Positions 1-13,614 of a stretch of 64,000 nucleotides of DNA are shown piece by piece; position 1 is the stretch's first letter; every line of letters begins with the position of its first letter. The notes below the pieces were generated by a model. It was not told the origin of the DNA and searched no databases. It saw nothing but the letters and a program-made list of their open reading frames with translations. Source of the DNA: Sindora glabra (Eukaryota > Streptophyta > Magnoliopsida > Fabales > Fabaceae). A program made the translations under genes and the position numbers. The stretch is taken from positions 3,167,001 through 3,231,000 of the forward strand of contig CM035236.1 in assembly GCA_020226215.1 (NCBI GenBank). The letters run 5' to 3'.

Positions 1-2090
1 AGGACAATGATGCTGAAGACGACGTTGCGACTGTACTACCAACAACACCAATGAGCCGATATATAGAATCAGTCGCTACCTTTTTCTCATAAATAAATAT
101 TAAATTTGCAATAAGTTATGATCACCCTGGCATAGGAGATGGCCCGAGCATAAATGACAACCAGAAGCTATACGTGGATATGCAATATTTGGACTAAAAA
201 TTATTTCATCATGCAATGAAGATTTATTCAGTTTGAAGTCACCATACATTTTCTGTGCATTACTCTTCGGCCAAATATAAGTAATATCGATGCCCTAACT
301 ATGACATACAATGTAATTGGAGGGTTAAAGCACGCCACAATCCCAGAGAAAATCATTGGGAGATATCCAAATACAGTAGGCCTCATATGTGTGTCTTTCA
401 CATCTCTTTCCCAAGACCATCCAAAATTGGATACAAATGTTATCTCATCATACATTATTGGGATGGTGATTGAAAACTTAAGTGTGTCCATCCGAGAAGT
501 GATTAAGCGAATCCACGGTATTTTTGGGTACTCAGTGTCATACAAGAAAGCGTGGAAGGTAAGAATCGAGCGATTGCGCTCGTATTTGGGGATTGGGAGA
601 AGTCATATTCTATACTACCACAGTGGCTGGCTGCAGTGCGACACTTCAATCCTAGTTCTTACTTTGAGATTGTTAGCAGGGAATGCTTATCAAGCAGTTC
701 TGAAGATGAGCCAGCTATGACATTCCATCGAGTGTTTTAGACTTTTAGGCTATGTATTAATGCATTTCAGCATTTGAAACCAATAGTCCAAATAGATAGC
801 ACATTCCTGTATGGAAAGTGTAAGGGAGTCTTGATTACCACGACATCACAGGATGGCGATAGGAAAGTTGTACCTCTTGGTTTTTCCGTAGTTGAGGGGG
901 AGACGTGTGATTCTTGGTCCTGGTTCTTATCAAACCTTCGTCGGCGTATTGTTCAAGGCAGATAAGGAATTTGCTTAATATCAAACAGACATCCTGGGAT
1001 AGTTGCCGTTGTAGCAAACCCACACATAGGTTGGCAACCCCCTTATGCCTATCACGTGTTTTACCTTCGCCATGTCGCCAGCAACCTGAACTCAACCTTT
1101 AAAACGCCTTGGCTGAAGAAACTTTTTACTAGCATTGGTGAGCCATTCTTGCTTTGTTGTTATCTTTTTTTCTTTACCTGACATGATAGTATTTTTTCAT
1201 AATAACAATCGGGTGTCGTACAGGATACTTATATGAACGATACAGGATCGATACCAAACTAGAAGAACTGTGCCAATTACATCCAAGAGCATTTGATTGG
1301 ATCAGCAATATCCCAAAAAAATAGTGGTGTCATGCTTACGATGAGAAAAGCCGACGATGGGGGCATATGATCACGAACCTTGTAGAGTGTATCGACAGTA
1401 TTTTCAAAGGAGTTAAATTCTTACCGATTACCGTATTAGTCAAGGTTACCCTCCACCGAACAAATGCATACTTCGTTAATCGATCGGAGACAATTGCAAT
1501 ACAACTATAGGCAAGAGAAGTGTTCAGTGAAAATATCCAGAAGAAGATTCAAGGATGCATCCAAAAAGCATCTACCTATCACGTCCGTCGCTTTGATCGT
1601 TTAGGATCATCCTTTGAGATTGATGAACCATATGACCCGACTTAGAAATAGTTTGGCCGAACTTGCAAAGTTAGCCTAACTGATCGAACATGTGACTGTG
1701 CTGAATTCCAAGTTGAGCACTAGCCGTGCCAGCACGTTTTTGCAGCGTGTGCGAAGGTCTCACTAGACCCATTATAGTATGTCGACCCAGTCTTCCAACT
1801 AGATACAATGGTAAAGGCTTACAGCTGTGAGTTTCAACTAATAGGCGGCATTGAGCATTGGCCATCAGTGAAGGCCCTATACTGGTACCAGATCCAGCAC
1901 TGATCCGTCCAAGTGGTCAACCTCGCTCCACACGAATCAGAAATGAAATAGATTGGAGCGAAGCTGCATCAAAACCTCATAGGTGTGGATTATGCCACCA
2001 AACTGACCACAACCGCGCAACATGCCTATCCAGCCAACAACACGTGCCATGACAATTCCAACCTAAAATGGTCATTCCACAATGCATTCA
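1..2090 (+). pseudogene. MULE transposase pseudogene (element 1), 5' truncated by the window
   Basis: Mutator-family transposase remnant broken over several frames. In order I see: the pre-catalytic segment (301-600, ending in a YKKAW motif followed by a VFGDWE motif in the next frame near 590); the first catalytic Asp in QIDSTFLYGK (about 785-815); GFSVVEGE and DSWSWFL (about 880-935); the second Asp in SDRHPGI (about 980-1000); HVFYLRHVASN (1,055-1,085); a SWIM zinc-finger segment with CDCAEF and CQHVFAAC (1,690-1,750); and a CCHC knuckle CGLCHQTDHNRATC (1,984-2,025). Frameshifts near 550 and 740 and stops near 1,320, 1,510 and 1,645 rule out a functional product. The acidic upstream segment seen in element 2 begins before base 1. 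Confidence 0.85.
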
Positions 2091-2309
2091 TTGAGATCTA
2101 TATGGCGATTTGTAGGAATTAGGAATTTTTTTGCAAATTTCTAAAAAAGTTACTAGAGAACTTGTTGCCACTAAACAATTTATGTACTTGTCTTATTGAA
2201 TTAACGCATTTTACTAGTTATTTCGTATTGGAATACTTGCATACATTGTCGATGTGTTTTTTACTTACGGAAATATATAAAATGGTAACCACTATCCCCC
2301 AAGTATAAT

Positions 2310-4778
2310 GACCGGCCAGCGTCGTGTTGTTACCCTTGGGCCCAAGGATGACTCTTTACTATACCTACAGTCCAAACATATTTCACAGGTTGTGTGATTA
2401 GGCTAGGTAACTTCTTCCACAATCTAGTAGTTTAGTTATTTGTAAATGTTGTAACTAACCTATTCGGATGGTGTGTTAAAGAGGATCAAATCCTGACATT
2501 ACGACAGGTCGCCCATGCGAATCGGCTCATCGATCCACCGCTCGCCATTGTGCCTTACCTTCAACAAGCAAGCTTTTATGGTGTTAGCCAGCTTGGACAT
2601 TTTGACTTCAACGCAGCTATGATATCTGCCCTGGTCAAGTAATGGTGTCTGGAGACACATATTTTTCACACTACTGCAAGGAAGTGTACTATTACCTTAC
2701 AGGATGTCTCCATCCAGTTAGGTTTGCCATGCGCCGGCATCCCTATTTCGGGTTACACTAGTCATGATTAGGCAGGGGAGTGCAAAGATCTACTCAGCAT
2801 CAAACCGCCTGATGAATGTTTACAAGGCCAGCGTCTTAGTATTTCGTGGTTAGCAGCTAACTTTACTCACCTGCCCAAGGATGCAGATGAAGAACAAACA
2901 AGACGCTTTACATGTGCTTATATTTTGAGACTCATAAGGGGTTACCTGATGCCTGACACCTCAAGCAACAAAGTATTATTGATGTATCTACCATTGCTCA
3001 GAGATTTTGAAAAGGTCGGCCAGTACAGTTGGGGTTCCACGGTCCTTGCATGCTTATACAGAGAGTTGTGCACCACCACACAATATAATGAGATTAATAT
3101 TGGTGGATGTTTGTACCTATTACATTTATGGGCATAAGATCGATTTTTCACTCTAGCACCAGTAACACCAATGTATCCCGACCCCCGCTTAGACGTCTAT
3201 CCTTTACTCCCACCATTGGGTTTCAAGTTTAGATCATGTCTTATATTCATATTAAATTTCTTAAAATAAATCAAATATTTTGAAAAAGTAATACACGTTG
3301 TATGTTCCTTGTAGGTGGAGGAATACTGGACTACCCCCTCGACTGCAAAAAATGACCCTACAACAATACAAGGTTTTGCTTGATCAAATAAAGGCCGATG
3401 AGGTCTGAAGTCAAACTTTATTTTCTCTAATATAACAAAGCATCATATCTAGTATCCTACTTAATTATGTTACAATTGTGTAATATAGATTATTTGGTGG
3501 CCCTATGACATTCTTGATGTCCAGCAACTTATATTAGGGTATTGTTTGACCTCACCCAACATATGGCTCGCATCAATCCCCATTATCTGCTTCCACATCG
3601 TCGAGTGGTATCACACAGATCGTGTGTTGAGACAATTTGGTAGGCGGCAGCCAATCCCACAAGAGCCTTTCAACATAGATTCTTGTCACACCCTACAACT
3701 TTAGGGGAAAACATCCAAGGATTGGCGCTAAAAACACATCATTTACATTGCTACATGGAATGCATGGCACAACATAATTTTGTCTACTAAAGAGTCATAA
3801 AAAAACTCTCGATCCTGACTCATCATACATGAGGTGGTATCGAAGGCATACCAGGCGGTGGATTCATCCAATTAGTGGTGGTTCAGGATTTGTGGTAACC
3901 TTCAACCATTTACAAACTCTTGTGCTTACATCTTCATATTACAACAGGATTGCATGTTATAAATAATTACTTTTTTTATAGGCTGATGTAGCTGATAAAT
4001 TACGTCAGGTTAGTGTCAAGGATGCACACTGTCAGCCGTATAACTAATTTAAAGAGACGGTGAATCAAGAATGTGATCTCATGCTACATGCTTTAGGAGA
4101 GCACCGAGATATGACAGCATCCTAACCTGCCTACCCGGCTATGGAATTACCAAGACCGCCCATTCCCGAACCTCGGCGGGGCAGGAGGAGCCACAGGTTC
4201 ATGTCGTTCAGGGATCCTATTTTTCTTGATGAAAGGGACGATGATGAAAGTATCTCGCATGGTTATCCAGCAATGACACAAATAGGTGTCCCTTCCTCCT
4301 ACTCCCCTCCTTTGATGCAGGCTAATACATAAGGTGCAGGACCGTCAGATTATACCCCTTCAGCGCATTTCTTCACAAGTGCAGATGCTGAGCCTTCATA
4401 CAGTTTCACACCATCACCACAACACCATTATGATGCTCCACATTCATTGTTATTCACCCCATCGACCTCGCATTCGACTCCACAAGCCTCCGATTCCCTT
4501 ATGGCATTGTTTGTTGATCCGTTTGCATTCACCATTAAGTACGCTAGTGGATCCTTAAGCCAGTAGCAACAAGGGTTTATCACCCCCGAAAATCCTTTAC
4601 CAGCGTTCCAGTTCTCCCAGTGGGACTTGAACTCTCCATCGTCCATGGTTCACACCTACTCGACTCATCCAAATGATGTTGATGATGATGGACAGAACGA
4701 TGCCCTTGCTCAACGACCACGACGAGAAAGGCAACACCCTCGATGTGGGACTGGAAACCATTATTTTGGTGACTGAAC
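2310..4778 (+). pseudogene. Plant mobile domain (MAIN/MAIL1-like) pseudogene carried by MULE element 1
   Basis: A PMD (aminotransferase-like, PF10536-type) gene in several exons, starting near an ATG at 2,310 (MTGQRRVVTLGP). Further conserved blocks: RQVAHANRLIDPPLAIVPYL (2,500-2,560), TITLQDVSIQLGLPCAG (2,690-2,740), TCAYILRLIRGYLMPD (2,911-2,957), KVLLMYLPLLRDFEKVGQYS (2,971-3,030), then the WRPYD/DVQQL block (about 3,500) and a YMRWY motif (about 3,830). A Pro/Ser-rich tail follows from 4,141 and ends in a basic RRERQ motif near 4,730. Stops at 2,640 and 2,770, plus frameshifts, make it a pseudogene. PMD proteins such as MAIN and MAIL1 act in transposon silencing and meristem maintenance in Arabidopsis. 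Here the gene lies inside a transposon immediately 3' of the transposase. Confidence 0.8.
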
Positions 4779-4779
4779 A

Positions 4780-7320
4780 TTTGACTATTGTATTATAACA
4801 TTTAACTAAGTCTATTTATTCAATTAATTCATAACTATTAGTGCATTACGCTTCTCTTATCAGTCATACAACCAATGCGATAATTATGTTCGTTATTGAG
4901 ATTTCGTGTATTTTTTAATATAAAATCTTTTGTGGTAGTATTAATAATTAAGTAAAAATTGATAATTTTACTTTAAATATTAATTGTAAAGTAATTAACA
5001 AATATTTGAATAACAATTTAATAATTATTATTACACATCAATAGTAATACTTATGTTTATTTAATAAATAAATAATGTTCTTACATATTAAATAAATAAT
5101 AAATATTATAATATTATTAAGTTATATTGATAATGTTGGAATATTTTTAATAGCTATCATTTTAATATTAAAATATTTTCAAGTTACTAATAATTAATAA
5201 TATTAGTACAATATTACTAACTAATAAATAGATACCATTTTAATAGTATCTATAATGTCATTAAAAAAATTTTAACATAACAAAAAATTAATATTATTCT
5301 GCTATTAAATTATATTAATAACATGACAATATTTTACTCGATTATTCTTTTGATCTGATTCTATAAATAAACTTTTAAAATAAATTAACATTCATAGAGT
5401 AATGATATATACTTTGACTAGAAAATTGTTAATTTTTAATTATTAAAGAAGTAATAACCTTATTTTTTTAAAAATAATTATTATGTAATCAATTAGTATT
5501 TAAATAATAATATTATTATTAGATATTAAATAAATAATAACTATTATACTATTTTTACTTTTATTAATGATATAATAATATTATTATTAAATATTAATTA
5601 TACTATTTCAGTATTTTGAAGTTAATAAAAATTATTTATATATTAAAAAAATATTACAACGTAACCAAAAAAATTAAAAAAAGAAAAAAGTCACAGGGTA
5701 AAAAATTAAAAAGAAAATAAAAAAGGGTCAAAAACTACTTTGGTCTTGGAACCCCCATCCGTAACCAACAAAAATATTTTAATAAAAAAATTATTAAGCA
5801 TTTGCGAAATATATTTTAGCGGCGCAGTGTGTGGAAAAAATGATTTTCTGCGTTATGTATATCAATCAAAATTTGTTAAAAATTTGTTAATGGATATATA
5901 CATCACCCATTGATAAAATATTTTTCAAGGATTTAATTTTACAATTTAAATCTTTCCCTAAATAAAATTATGAAAGAATCAACTAAAATTTATATTTATT
6001 GAAATTTTAATTGTTCCATTAATTTTTTGGTAGTTACCAATTTTATTATGTTATGTATATTATACAATATTTGGAGGGTAAATTAAATTATTAATTATTA
6101 TTTAAAATCTTCAATAGATACTATCAAACCAAAATTCAAAATGTCAACAATTAGATTTTTTAAAGATTATCTCAAGATTAAATGTAAAAAAAGGTGCTAA
6201 CAAATCATGAATAATTATATATTTTAAAAAATTTGATTCCAAACATATAACAAAAATGTTTAAATTTAATCATTTAAAAAAAAGGGTTCATGGAACATAG
6301 TTAATGGTTTCTGGCAGCTGGGGGGCTGCCATGTGTGCACTATATCACTGGAAGTCCCTCCCCGTCACTATCATTTTGTTAAAAAAAAAATTGATTAACT
6401 GCTTTGGCCAAAAGATTTTCTGGCGCAGCATATGGGCCATTTGTTTCCGTGCCTTATGCATTTCGGTCAAATAACCATATTTTTTTTTATTTTCTGCTCC
6501 ACTATATATTTTTTTATGTGAGCTCCTATTGTTTACAATTAGAACACTAATATTATTAAATAATATATGTATAATATAATATAATATATTTTATTATTAA
6601 TTTATATAAGTATTCTAAGTGAATTAAAACTTTAATATAAAAATTATTAATAAAATTAACTAATTGTGTATTTTATTTTTAAGAATAACAAGTAATATTA
6701 AATTAAATTTTATTTATTCAAATTTTATTCATTTTTATTGTTAATATTTTTTAAATATTATTTTAAAATAAAAATATATCAATTAAGATTTTATATATAT
6801 ATATTTTTTATTCATTCCTATTTTTTGAAGTTCAAATTTACAATATATTGAATAATATAATTTTAATACAATTTATTTTCTTTTTATTATACAATTGAAT
6901 TAATTTATCATATATTTCATAATTAAATATTTTATCTAATGGTGTGATTTTTTATCTAAATTTAACATACATTAATTTTCATAATTAATTAAATATTTTA
7001 TCTAATGATGCAATTCTTTTTATCAATTTAACATACATTAATTTTCATAATTAATTAAATATTTTATCTAATGATGTGATTTTTTTTAAACAAGAATTAA
7101 AACATTATAAAATATAAATTTTTAATAATTTTTTATTATAGTTTAGAACATTAGTTAATTAGTATAAAAAAAATCTAAAATATAAAAAATTAAACCAAGT
7201 ACAAATTAGCCAAAATTAAAGGTCACAAATTATAAATAATTAAAAATTATAAAATGAATCTAAATTAAAACGAAAAAATTGAGTTTAAATTAGATAACAA
7301 ATTAAAAAAATTAACTGAAA
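4780..7320. other. AT-rich non-coding 3' tail of MULE element 1
   Basis: No convincing coding sequence. Two short GC-richer patches (5,740-5,870 and 6,290-6,470) share a ggcgcag...atttctgcg...tatcaatcaa-like pattern and may be internal subterminal repeats. The rest is nearly pure A/T and partly alignable to the tail of element 2 (48.8-50.5 kb). Confidence 0.6.
6915..7085. repeat. Short tandem repeat, about 2.7 units of 61-65 bp
   Basis: Consecutive copies of a unit containing TTCATAATTAA, ATATTTTATCTAATG and TTAACATACATTAATT start near 6,917, 6,978 and 7,043. The last is truncated. It lies inside the tail of MULE element 1. Confidence 0.75.
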
Positions 7321-7328
7321 AAAAAATC

Positions 7329-7455
7329 AATCACGGGTTGCCACTTCCCGTGATTGAGTAAAAATTTAACTGAATCACGGGGTGCCAACGCCCGTGATTC
7401 GGAGAAAATTTAAAAAAAAATAAAATTGAATCACAAGCTGCCAACCCTGTGATTC
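7329..7455. repeat. Three consecutive subterminal hairpins of MULE element 1
   Basis: Three small palindromes occur at 7,329-7,355, 7,372-7,400 and 7,428-7,455. Each reads (G)AATCAC-N3, a TGCCA-containing loop, then a complementary arm ending GTGATT(C). The GGG/CCC extension of the stem is present in the first two. They lie about 100-225 bp inside the inferred right end. The complete element at 41.8-50.7 kb has related TGATCA/GTGATTA-type inverted motifs at the corresponding place. They may be transposase-binding or structural subterminal motifs, which is inference. Confidence 0.7.
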
Positions 7456-7555
7456 AGAAAATATTAGAAAAAATTAAGGGCTTGAGTAATTAGTTTTGAC
7501 GACGCAGGGAATGGGGAATTAGTTTTCCTAGATTAAGGCTTTAACTCAAAAAGCC

Positions 7556-9474
7556 GTGGTTTTATTATAGTCAAGAGACGTTGAGAGGATTCTTTACTTA
7601 GATTCATACTATGAACAAGAGGATTCTACCTTTTTTTTTAAAGTAAAGAAATACACAATGTTTGGAAACTAACATGTTTGTCAATTTGACAAGGCTAGTA
7701 AAATTAAAAGGTAAATGATTGGATTTGGACTAGACGAAAATGCAAACCAAAGATGAAAAATGGATTTGCTCATATCTCCATCTTTAGACATTGTAGTCCT
7801 ATCATTAAAAAACATATATTTAATCTAAAAAAAATGCTTTCAAATCTAAAATTTTTCAATGGCTCTGGGTTTTGGAAAAATCAAAGAAAGAATATAGGAA
7901 GTATAAAACCAAAAATCAAATTCTATAATTAAAAAATGGCAGAAATTGAAAACCAAACTAATTATCATCAATATGACAAAAGATGTATAGTTAGTCACGT
8001 TACAATCAATCTCTCTATATCATTGTACAACATCAACTTCTCAATCAAATAATTTTTTTTCTATAAGCACATTAGTCATAAAACCCAAGCAAAATGAAGT
8101 TCAAATCATAATATGAATCCCTAAAAAATTAACAAAGAAAGCAATTTTGACTTATCAAAATTACCAAATCCAATATCATTAATAACATAATGCAAGTATC
8201 AATTTATCAAAGTAGAGGACTTCAAGTCGATTACTAAATTTGATTGTAAACTTGCCAATGGCACCAATAAATTGAAATCGATCAATGGTTGAGTAAACCA
8301 ACTACAGGAATGATGGTATTAAGTCTAAGTGGAGTGATAGAAGCTAGAACAATGTCATCAAGGCTTGATAGGGAGTTACTCTTGATTAGAATGTCAATGT
8401 AGGGCGCAACAAGAGAGAGTATGGGAGTTGCTATGTGATAATAGGTGGCAGAACAAGTTGGTGGTGGTGGAAGAGTAAGAGGGAGAGATCAAAGGAAGAG
8501 AAGATCATATGGAAAATGAGAAAAAAAAAGGAGGAAAGGGCGTAAAAAAAAATGAGAAAATGATAGATCTTTGGGGAAATGTTCCAAAAGGTTTTGAGAG
8601 AAATTTAGCTATGAAGGAAGGAGCAGAAAGCAAAAAAATGAAGTATTCTATTAGTGGGAAAATAGACAATATTAAAAGGACATGTGTTCGGCTAATGGAT
8701 GGTCCATAAGGTCTACTAATTTAAAAATCGTACATTTGCGTGAATACCTTTTATTTTACCATAATTAATATATAAAAAGTATAAATATAATACAAAATTA
8801 GAATGTTTTTTATACCATTTAAACTCAAGCATTGAATATTTGCTTTGCTATCAGATGTACAACTTTGGAAATAATAACTTTGCACAATAAAATTTGGAAA
8901 GTTAGATAGTAAAGACACTTAATATAAGAAATGCATTGATATGTTGTGGTTATATTATATATCATGTATTCACATGGTACCTATTATTTTCCTACAATTA
9001 ATATATATATACATAGAATATTTATATAATGATAAAGGATAACCAATTGAAATTTGCTGAAATGAAGGTTATCGTATTTGTCATAGCATTGAACTATAAT
9101 AAAGACAAATTTTGTTATAATATTCAACTATATTAGTATGTTACCATAATAGATTATCATAGCATATGTTGACTATCATAAAAGATTTTATAAGTATGCA
9201 CCTTTGATTATCATTGATAAGTTTATTTGATCTGTGAATAATGAGATACTAAATGGATTTTATCTCTATCACCTTATACTCAGGTATCGTAGTCAAGTAT
9301 GGCTTTATGTTTGGTTCATGAGAAATCCATACTCAAGTTCTATAGTTAAGTATTAATGATGCAATTTGCCTTTGTCACCACATACTCAAGTATGAGCCCT
9401 TTATTAGGACTTAATATTCAAGTACCATACTCGCATATAACCTTGGTACCTTAAACAAATGGCTTGCAATATTA
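7556..9474. other. AT-rich intergenic DNA without a supported gene
   Basis: A 66-codon ORF at 8,509-8,709 is Lys-rich and matches nothing I recognise. It starts in a purine-rich stretch, so I do not call it. Around 9,230-9,450 short ACTCAAGTAT/AAGTATGG motifs recur irregularly. Confidence 0.5.
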
Positions 9475-9749
9475 GGCTCCGTTTGTTTGGTTAGAAAGTA
9501 TTTTTTGAAAAATATAGTTATAAAAATGATAACATAGAGAAAAGTATTTTACTTATTTAATATTAAATGTAAAGAGTTTGGGGAAAGTAAATTCCCCTAT
9601 TTCAAAAAGGAATTTACTTTTCTCAATTTTCAAATTTTTAGATATCATTTTTTTAGTCATCAATATAAATAACATATCATCTTTTCATTAATTTATATAC
9701 AAATGATATTTTCTTGTGGAAAATACTTTCCAATAAAACAAACGAAGCC
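9475..9749. mobile_element. Tourist-like (PIF/Harbinger) MITE, 275 bp
   Basis: Termini are GGCTCCGTTTGTTT at the left and AAACAAACGAAGCC at the right, an almost perfect terminal inverted repeat. It is flanked on both sides by TTA (9,472-9,474 and 9,750-9,752), the usual PIF/Harbinger target duplication. The repeat extends inward with GAAAGTATTTT...GAAAATACTTTC. There is no coding capacity. Confidence 0.85.
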
Positions 9750-9752
9750 TTA

Positions 9753-12700
9753 ATGAAATGACATATTAAATGTTTACAAAGTTAACATTATACTTGAATG
9801 TGATTGATGACTTAGTTGGAAGTATTGTATGATGGAAATGCTAAACTTATGTATAATAAATATTAGTACAAGGTATAAACATTTATTGATCTTGAATGTG
9901 TAATTGAGTTATCTAGTATTATTTTATATAATGAGTTATTATGGTGATATGATTTTTTACAAATGTGTTTTGGTATTTTTATAATGCTTAAATATGGTTG
10001 TGTGTATATATGTGTATGTATGTATTGGAGTTGAAGTTTCAAATGGGATTGTAATGCATATGGAAATGAGATCATAGGATGATATAAGGAATTAAGAAAT
10101 GATCATGGAAATAAAAATGATAATGAAATGGAAGGATTGTTATTCTAGAAAGAGAAGGTAAGTTTATTGTTTTATTGATTTGTGTATGTGATACCGCAAT
10201 CTAGCTTTTTTTATATAGGCATAAAAAATCGAACATTGGAAGCTCTCGTGTGTAAATAATGTCAAACCATGACTTTTTGCCCAAAAGTCCTTTCTTGTAA
10301 AAGTTAAAGTGATTCCAGTAAGTGTTTAGAGCTATCACCCCATATTACATAATGAAGCACTCGTATCACATCATATGCTATATCCTGCTTAAATGTTCAT
10401 GAGGAATCAACAAAGAGAATAATAAATAAATTAATCGAGTAGGTAAGATGAAAATAATCCCTGATACTAAAGTTGGATAATATCTTTTTTCATTTGTTTT
10501 ATGAACATGATTTAGGTTGGTTATTTGTCATTTATGATACTACTCTGTTATATTGTATTATAATTGTGCATAATGATAATTAATAATAAAAACCAAACAA
10601 GTGTATTATATGTGTAATTTTATATTTCCTTATTAGATATTGCATGATATTATTAGTGGAAGATAGTGTTGTGTGATATGATTAATTATGGATTGCAACG
10701 ATTTTATATATATATAACTCAAAATGATATAAGTATGATTATTTATGATTATTAAGTCAGTTATCTGCTTATTATATCTATAACTCATTATTATTTTATT
10801 TAAAATATTTTATAAATTCATTTGTTACAACTCCTTGGCCATCATAGTCAACTCAGGAGTAAATATCTTTTAAAAATTTCTTTTAAAAGCAGTAACAATC
10901 ATGTTAGAGAATAGTTAAAAAATGATGTGAACCATGCCGATAGTTAGTATAAATTATAATATAAACTCTATTTGTAAATATTTCATTTAGTATAGAAAAA
11001 TAAAATTAGTTAATTTAATTATTTAGTCTTTTAGTAACTATAATGATGCCATATAAGAGTGACTTGTGGAAATTGGAAAATAAATTTCATGTCAGTCATA
11101 ATTAAATAGGTCACAACATATATTGTTGTTATAAATAATAGTTAAATAAAAGTTATTTGCGTATATAAGGTCATAAAATATAATTAATTAAATTTTAAGT
11201 AATTATATTTTTATTTTAAATATTTTAATTATATTAATATAATTTAATTTTTAAATAAATATGAATTAATATAACTTATATATCTATTTATATTAACATA
11301 TTCTTTTATCTTATTTTATATTTTCAATTAGTCCAATAATTAATTTTATAAAATATTTTTATACAAGTAATTAACTTATCAACTATCAATTAATTTATCA
11401 ATTATTTATAAGAAGTGAAGCCCAAATCAAAGCCGTCCCTATACCAAATTTAGGCAACTTAGACTCCTTTTAATATCCTTTATATCATACATTTAATTAT
11501 ACAAAACAATTTAATAAAATATTCATTTTAAAATATTAAATTAAATATATATTTATTTTTTATTTATTATTACTATTATAAAAGGGATAGAGCTAGTAAG
11601 GTTTTACATTTTTCTTTCCAAAAAATCAATATTTATTTATATCGAATTTGATTTGATAAATGAGGTCAACTTTATAATATCGCACTTATTTTTACTAGTA
11701 ATTAAAAAATTATTCTTATTTTTATTTGCAATTTCTAACAATTATCTTTTATATATTTTAACTAATTATTATCTCTCACATTTATCTTATTTTATCTATT
11801 TCTTAAAAAATCAATTTTCATTTATTTCAAAATTAATAAAATGATGGTAAATTTATAATAATTATTTGTTTCAAATAGTAATTAAAAAATTATACTTACT
11901 TTAAATTCGTAACTTTCCATAATTGTTTTTATCTATTTTAACCAATTTTTCTCTATCTTTCATTTATTTTAAATAGTAATTAAAAAATTATCCTTGTTTT
12001 CAATTTATAGCTTTTTACAATTATCTCTTATCTATTTAAAAAATAATATTTATTTATTTCAAATTTGATAAAATGAAAATAACTTTGTAATCTTTCATTT
12101 ATTTCAAATAATAATTAAAAAATCCTTATCTTAAATTTGCAACCGCTAACAATTATACTTAAATAATATTGTAATGTCAAAAATCTAAAAAGCATATGAT
12201 TTCTCGAACCAATTATCACTGTCCCGCAATGCATCTTTAGTAATAATATAGGTGCAATTCTTTATTATAGTGGAATTTCATTTTACAAAGAAAAAATAAT
12301 ATTATGACTTTCCATCTAATAAATTTTCCTAATGTAATCAAATTCTTTTCCATACCGAATCTGAGGATTAATAAGACGACTATATATATAAAAGTCTAAT
12401 ACGGTCGAATTTTCAAAACAGCTTAGATTTGAAGTTTGCAATCATCATTTGGCCATTTGGAGCTTTATTTTATTTGATTTACCCCTTGATTCTTACTCCC
12501 TATTTTCTCATCGTTTTATTTATTTTGTGGCGTGTGTATTTTATTTTGCCTTTTTTTTCGTTGGTGCTATTACAAAGAAAGAAATTTAGAGTACAATAAA
12601 TAACCACAAATAAAAGATAAAACTTAAACTTGACTAAAATATTAAGGATAATTTTACCGAAACTTCAACGGGTATTAAATATTTTCATAATTAAATTACA

Positions 12701-13127
12701 TTTTTAGTACTGAGATTTATATTTTTTTATTTGACTTATAATTTACTTTGAAATGGAAAAAAATAATTAAAAGATAAAAGCAGTCAATTTCTAAGGTATC
12801 ATTTAATTTTCCAAAATCTCTCAAATTTCCGGAATATTTCAGGTTGGAATGTTAGATTTTCATTTTTGGTTCAAAATTAACAAAAATTTGCCCAGCCTTT
12901 TAAGTAAATATTTTTAACCTAATGTTTTATTGAAATATTCTAGTAAGATGACAGATATTTTACATTCTCATAATGTAAGAATATTTTATTAATATAAAAA
13001 AATTATTTTACTTACTCTTTCATTAATATCTTATCACTATTATTGAATTAATCCATTATCATTTGTCATTGATTATCACTTGCAACCTGCAAATTATTAC
13101 TTTTGATATTTATTCTTCTTTATTCAC
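9753..13127. other. AT-rich intergenic stretch
   Basis: No gene was found on either strand. The few 60-70-codon open frames (for example 9,863-10,075 minus and 11,653-11,844 plus) are low-complexity Ile/Leu/Tyr-rich translations of A/T runs and are not called. Confidence 0.5.
11630..12150. repeat. Degenerate tandem repeat, about 130-200-bp units
   Basis: The string AGTAATTAAAAAATTAT, or a close variant, recurs near 11,697, 11,876, 11,972 and 12,110. Each copy is followed by TTTGCAA/ATTTATAG-type words and a recurrent ACAATTATCT motif, and preceded by TTTATTTCAAA. This indicates several diverged copies of one unit; borders are approximate. Confidence 0.55.
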
Positions 13128-13129
13128 TA

Positions 13130-13446
13130 CTCCTTCTGTTCCTATTTATCTGTCGCTATTAACTGATTTTACACATATTAAGAAAGTAGTTAAATTTATT
13201 TATTTTTAATGAGCTTTATAAGATTACTCTTTATGCGCAAAATTCAAGATAGTTGAAAATAGAGAGAAAAAATGTAAAGAAATAAATACAAGTTGACTAA
13301 TAGTATAAAATAATAAAATATTTATTAATGAAAGAGAAGAATAGATTTAGAAAAATAATATTTAATTCTTCATTGAAATTTTAAATGACAAATACAAATA
13401 AATAAAAAAAATTTTAAAATGCAACAGATAAAAAAAATGGAAGGAG
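13130..13446. mobile_element. Stowaway-like (Tc1/mariner) MITE, 317 bp
   Basis: It starts CTCCTTCTGTTCC and ends with the matching inverted end GGAAGGAG, with TA on both sides (13,128-13,129 and 13,447-13,448). The inner repeat continues as TTTATCTGT...ACAGATAAA. The end sequence matches the well-known Stowaway CTCCCTCCGT type. No coding capacity. Confidence 0.85.
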
Positions 13447-13614
13447 TATCATTTATTATTATTAAATATTATTATTGACTATTACTATTTACTACCATTC
13501 ATCATCGTTGGTTTGAATTTGCTACCCTCCATTATTATGAAACATCATCAACCATTATTAATTATTTAATATTCTTATTTATCATTATCTACAATTATTT
13601 ATTGAAAAATTTTA

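Larger units (their letters stand above)
1..7555 (+). mobile_element. Mutator-like element 1 with transposase and PMD genes, left end outside the window
   Basis: A degraded class II element entered at the window edge. Its order is MULE transposase, then plant-mobile-domain gene, then about 2.8 kb of AT-rich non-coding tail. Gene order, sequence and tail all match the complete element at 41,803-50,728, for example the tail around 5,870-6,070 against 50,065-50,270. The right end is placed at 7,555 because the bases there read AAAAAGCC, the reverse complement of the GGCTTTTT that opens the complete element. The left terminal repeat is not in the window, so the target duplication cannot be checked. 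Family assignment is firm; the exact right end is inference. Confidence 0.8.

Noticed and set aside
8509..8709. 66-codon Lys/Gly-rich ORF
   Set aside because: It starts in a purine-rich stretch, shows no recognisable family and has no supporting splice or promoter context.
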